A stretch of DNA of 32,898 nucleotides from positions 1 through 32,898 of the forward strand of contig CAADUD010000002.1 of the NCBI GenBank assembly GCA_900752095.1, in the 5' to 3' direction. A model generated the notes under the pieces. The model was not told the DNA's origin. It did not search any database and saw only the letters and a program-made list of their open reading frames with translations. Below are positions 29,264-32,898 of the stretch, piece by piece. How positions within the stretch are numbered: the first letter of the stretch is position 1; each line of letters starts with the position of its first letter. The translations under genes were made by a program, and so were the position numbers. The DNA is from Clostridia bacterium. Lineage in GTDB: Bacteria > Bacillota > Clostridia > TANB77 > CAG-508.

Positions 29264-32200
29264 ATGGCAAAAGAAACACAAATTGGCAAGCTGGTTATAG
29301 ACTTGCAAATAAAAACACAAGCACTAGAACAAGGATTAAATACAGCAAAACAAAAAATAAAAGAATTAGAAAGTAGTAATAAATCATTAGAGAATAGCAA
29401 TAAAAGTTTAGATGCTAGTTTTATTGCAATGTCTGCTAGTATTATTGTAGCATTACATACTATTGGAACAGCAGTACAAGATGGTGTTAATAAATATAAT
29501 AGTTATGTAAATAGTATGAATGCATTAAAAAAGACAGCAAAAGCAACAGGAAATTCTATGATTGACATTGAAAAAGCAATGGAAGATGTTAATGAATTTA
29601 AGTTTATTGATGAAGCAGACTTGAGCAAATCTATGCAAAACTTGTTAAAATATGGTTTTACAGTAGAGCAAGCAAGTGAAATGCTAAAAGTTATGCAAGA
29701 TGCTGCCATAGGTAACAAACAAGAAGCTTATTCTTTATCAGAAGCAATAAGAGTGACAACAGAACGGAATAAGAATGGAAAATTCAGTCCTTTCGGATGC
29801 ATCAGGTGTAGGAAAAAACATATCACAAATGTATCAAGAATATGCAAGCAGTATTGGAAAAAGTTCTGATGCATTAACACAAGCTGAAAAAGCACAAGCA
29901 GTATACAATGGTTTTATGGCAGAAGCAGGAGATTTTATAGGAACAGCTAATGAAATGTCGAAAAACTATCAAGGACAGCAAGCACAATTAAATGCAACTA
30001 ATTTAGAATTAAGCAGAACTATTGGAGAAAGTATGATACCTACACTAACTCAATATAGTTCTCTACAATTATCAATAACTAAAGGATTAACAGATTTTAT
30101 TAAAGAACATAAAAGTGCTACAAGTGGAGTAATTACATTTACGACAACTTTATTATCAATGATAGTGGCACTAACTGCTGCGAAGAAAGCATATACTGCA
30201 TACAAAACAGCAGCAGAAGCGGCAAATATGACAACAAAAGCATTTACGGCCTCTTTATTAACAAATCCAATTACAGCAATTGCAGTAGCTATAGCTGCAG
30301 TAATTTCATCTATAACAGTATTGAATACTAAAATGCAAGAAACAATAGATAAAATGGATGAAATGACTGAAACTTCACAGCAAGTTACAGAATTAATACA
30401 AAACTTTCAAGAAAATGATATGACATATACAGAAAGTGAAGCTACTCAAACTAGTGAAATAATAGAACAAACAAAGCAAGAAAATATTAAACTACAAGAA
30501 GAATTAGAAAAAAGACAAAAAATGGTACAAGAATTAAAAGATGCAATAAGTTTTCAAGAAGGATTTGACCCAACTAATATAGGACAATTAGAAAATTTAA
30601 ATAAACAATTAACTGAACAAGAAAATATTGTTGATGACTTACAAACACAAATTCAGGCTTATAATAAAAGAATAGAAGTATTAAATCAAACATTAGATAT
30701 CAATTCAATAAAGCAAAAATATGCTACATTAATTAATCAAAAGGCACATAGAGAAACTTTGATAGATATAGCTCAAACTAAAGCAGATATACAAGGAAAA
30801 CAAACATTATTAAACATATTAAAAAAAGGCAAAACAACAACGGATGAATATACGGATGCAAAAAATCAATTAGTAAAAGTATATCCTGAATTAGCAAAAG
30901 TAAATGAAAATACAATAGCAAGTACACAAAAAGCAATAGACGCAGAAAATGCAGCAGCAGATGCAGAATGGGTTTTAGCACAGACACAAATACAAAAAAG
31001 TATGATAGATGTACAAGTTATGATGTCCAATAGTGAACAAATTCAAAAAATTGCAGCATATACTAAACAATCAGTAGAAGAAGTGACAACATCGCTACAA
31101 AATCAAATTGATATATTAGCAAATTTGGCAAAATTAACACCTGACGATTTCAAAGGAAGTGTAACAACAACTTATGTTCCTAAATCATATAGAACTTCTA
31201 GTTCTTCTAGTGTATATCAAAATAAAGCGTTAGATAACTATAAGGCACTAATAGAATACAAGAAATCTTTGGACCAACTTAGTCTAAAACAAGAAATTTC
31301 AATGTATCAGAAAGCATTAAATAGTTATGCAAAAACTACAGAAGAAAAAAGAGAATTAAGAACAAAAATATATGAATTAAATAAAGAACTAGCACAAAAA
31401 GAAAAAGAGTTACTAGACCAACAAACAGAGGATTACGAAGCATATATACAAGAACAAATAAATTTACGAGGTGCTGCTTATGATGTAAAAGAGCAAACAA
31501 AAGATTATGATGCTATTATAAAAATGCATAAAAATTATTTAAATCAAATAATGAAAGATGAAAGGCTATCTCTAGATGAAAGAAAAGAATTATATAGAGA
31601 AGAGCTACAAACAATTAGAGATTATGAACAACAAAAACGTGATTTAAGAGTAGAAAGCATAGATAATACAGTTTCTCAATTAACAGATGCTATCACAAAA
31701 CAATTAGAAGAAATGCAAGAAAAAGATAAAGAGATGATAGATAAAAATTTAGAAGAAGTGGAGAAATGGAAAAATGCTCGTATAGATGCAATAAATGAAG
31801 AATATGATGCAAGAATTGAAGCTATTGACAAAGAACTAGAGGCATTAAATAAAGCTGAAGAACAAAAATCAAGAGATGAAGAAGATGCAGAATATGAAAA
31901 GAAAAAGAAGAGATTAGAAGATTTAATAGCATTTGAACACGATGCAACAAATAAAGCAAACTATCAAAAAGAGCTAGACAAATTAGTTGCTGATTATCAA
32001 AAGACATTAGAAGAGAGAGCATTACAAGACAAAAAAGACTTACTAGAAGAAGAAAAAGATAAGATACAAGAAGAACAAGATGCACAAATAGATGCAATAG
32101 AAAATGAGGCAGAAAAAAGAAAGAAAGCTTATGAGCAACAGCTTGATGAGTTAGAAAAATACTATGATGAGCAAATTGACATGGCACAAGACACGGCAGA

Positions 32201-32582
32201 AAAAATGCTTCTAAATGTAGAAGATAATCAAAAACAAATTCTTAATTTATTAAAAAAATATGGAAATGCTTATGAAATTACTGGACAATCTCTAGGAGAG
32301 AAACTAGCACAAGGTATTAATGAAGGTGTTGCTAATAATATACAAAATGTAATACAGAAAATACAAGATACAATAGATACTAATATAGAAAGCAAAATAA
32401 AAGAATGGACCAAAGGCTCTTATTCATATAGTGCAGGAACCAATAAACCACAAGTAACAAGTAAGACAATTAATGTATACCAGACAAATAATATAGAACA
32501 AAATCCAGAGTTACCAAGTGAAACATATAGAAAATTAAAAAATATTGATGAACAATTAGCAGCTCAATTAGCAGGAATATAG
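29264..32582 (+). CDS. Tape measure protein, 1105 aa via one +1 shift
   Basis: Sets tail length and crosses the host envelope during injection. N-terminal coiled coil (LVIDLQIKTQALEQGLNTAKQKI), the TMP core SEMLKVMQDAAIGNKQEAYSL and later ALTQAEKAQAVYNGFMAEAGD, two hydrophobic stretches (about 285-310, 330-350), then long charged coiled coils and QLAAQLAGI at the end. AGAGGTG precedes ATG 29264. In-frame CGG at 29765 splits the TMP core: skipping C gives RVTTEGIRMENSVLSDASGV and restores one protein. Without it the first part ends at 201 residues. Confidence 0.88.
29765..29768 (+). other. CGGA +1 recoding site, tape measure Gly168
   Basis: ACA GAA CGG AAT: skipping C gives T-T-E-G-I-R-M and joins the two halves of the conserved tape-measure core. 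Confidence 0.85.
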
Positions 32583-32592
32583 GAGGTGTGAG

Positions 32593-32898
32593 ATGCAAAA
32601 ATTAGAAATAGTAAATTTAGGACTGAATGAAAGCCTTTTGCTAAATGACAGAGGTAGAGAAACAGAAGATGTTTTGCTATCTCACATTGATGGATTGGGA
32701 CATCCAGGAGCAACATCACAAAAGAGTCAAGGTGTATCACAAGATGGAGAAAATGCAGAGGATGCTTTGTTAGACCCAAGAAACATAAAAGTAGATATAA
32801 CAATAAGAACAAAAACTAGAGAAAAATTATATGAACTAAAAAGGAGAATTTATCGAATAATAAACCCAAAGACATATAATAAAAACACAAATAAAAAA
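32593..32898 (+). CDS. Distal tail protein (Dit-like), N-terminal part
   Basis: AGGAGGTG precedes ATG 32593. Frame open to the window edge (102 codons): KLEIVNLGLNESLLLNDRG, LLSHIDGLGHPGATSQKSQG, NIKVDITIRTKTREKLYELKRRIYRIINP fit the Sipho_tail/Dit family, the hub between tail tube and receptor-binding tip. No CGG codon in this part. Confidence 0.82.
   Translation, partial: MQKLEIVNLGLNESLLLNDRGRETEDVLLSHIDGLGHPGATSQKSQGVSQDGENAEDALLDPRNIKVDITIRTKTREKLYELKRRIYRIINPKTYNKNTNKK

Noticed and set aside
3263..29768. Extra C's as plain pseudogene decay or sequencing error
   Set aside because: All thirteen extra bases are the same base, before GG, and exactly at a codon boundary; no other frameshifts or early stops were seen in these genes apart from the functional -1 site. 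Random errors would also hit other bases, phases and contexts. Raw reads are still needed for proof, so this is set aside rather than excluded.
3263..29768. CGG simply reassigned to another amino acid (as Gln or Trp in some bacteria)
   Set aside because: Reading CGG as any amino acid leaves the wrong frame afterwards; the downstream sequence matches only after a one-base skip.
30778..32812. Leucine/histidine-rich minus-strand frames opposite the tape measure and distal tail genes
   Set aside because: Mirror images of repetitive coiled-coil coding sequence; no ribosome sites.

Overview
The window is a stretch of AT-rich, Gram-positive (low-GC Firmicute-like) DNA. The first ~0.6 kb is chromosomal: the 3' end of a FolC-like gene, its terminator, and the 3' part of a peptidoglycan-binding gene that has lost its start. 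The rest is one temperate siphophage of the SPP1/HK97 type, cut off by the right edge inside the tail genes. The low GC, AGGAGG ribosome sites, TTG/GTG starts, RinA/ArpU-type late regulator, SPP1-type portal and gp7 head protein all point to a Clostridia or Bacilli host; the species cannot be named from this sequence.

Layout. 617-4386 (mostly minus): large serine recombinase whose stop codon touches the broken host gene, an apparent ~85-nt small RNA, a membrane protein and a LexA-like CI repressor. 3546-3933: CI/Cro control region with repeated 20-bp operators. 3710-5750: Cro-like gene and a run of very small early genes. 5695-11655: replication and recombination module (SNF2 helicase, VRR-NUC nuclease, Cas4/RecB-like exonuclease, Sak4-like ATPase, DUF669 protein, primase-D5 helicase). 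11642-11876: iteron and AT-rich region that looks like the replication origin. 11896-16858: small accessory genes ending in the late regulator. 16860-17353: non-coding, densely structured RNA region. 17354-27978: packaging, head and head-tail genes, ending in the tail chaperone with a canonical -1 frameshift. 27999-29242: an inserted moron cassette. 29264-32898: tape measure and the start of the distal tail protein.

The main discovery is a recoding pattern. Thirteen times, in eight different genes, an in-frame CGG codon sits exactly where a conserved glycine is expected, and skipping one base (C|GGA or C|GGT) restores the known protein: DMGLGKT, SGTPTGG and RIHRIGQ of the helicase, the cleavage loop of the CI repressor, the primase, two nucleases, the tape measure protein and two small genes. 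I found no in-frame CGG read as arginine in any gene I accept, while out-of-frame CGG (for example TAC GGA) is common and harmless. The simplest reading is that CGG is not decoded as Arg here and that CGGA/CGGT is read as one glycine by +1 frameshifting or by a four-base-reading tRNA-Gly. Systematic sequence error or decay of a dead prophage must be excluded, but neither explains why every extra C falls exactly at a codon boundary.

Other notable items: a predicted small RNA whose loop is complementary over 14 nt to an early mRNA at a start codon, a degenerate tRNA-Arg(UCU)-like sequence, an ADP-ribosyltransferase domain fused to the gp7 head protein, and a textbook -1 slippery site plus stem-loop in the tail chaperone.
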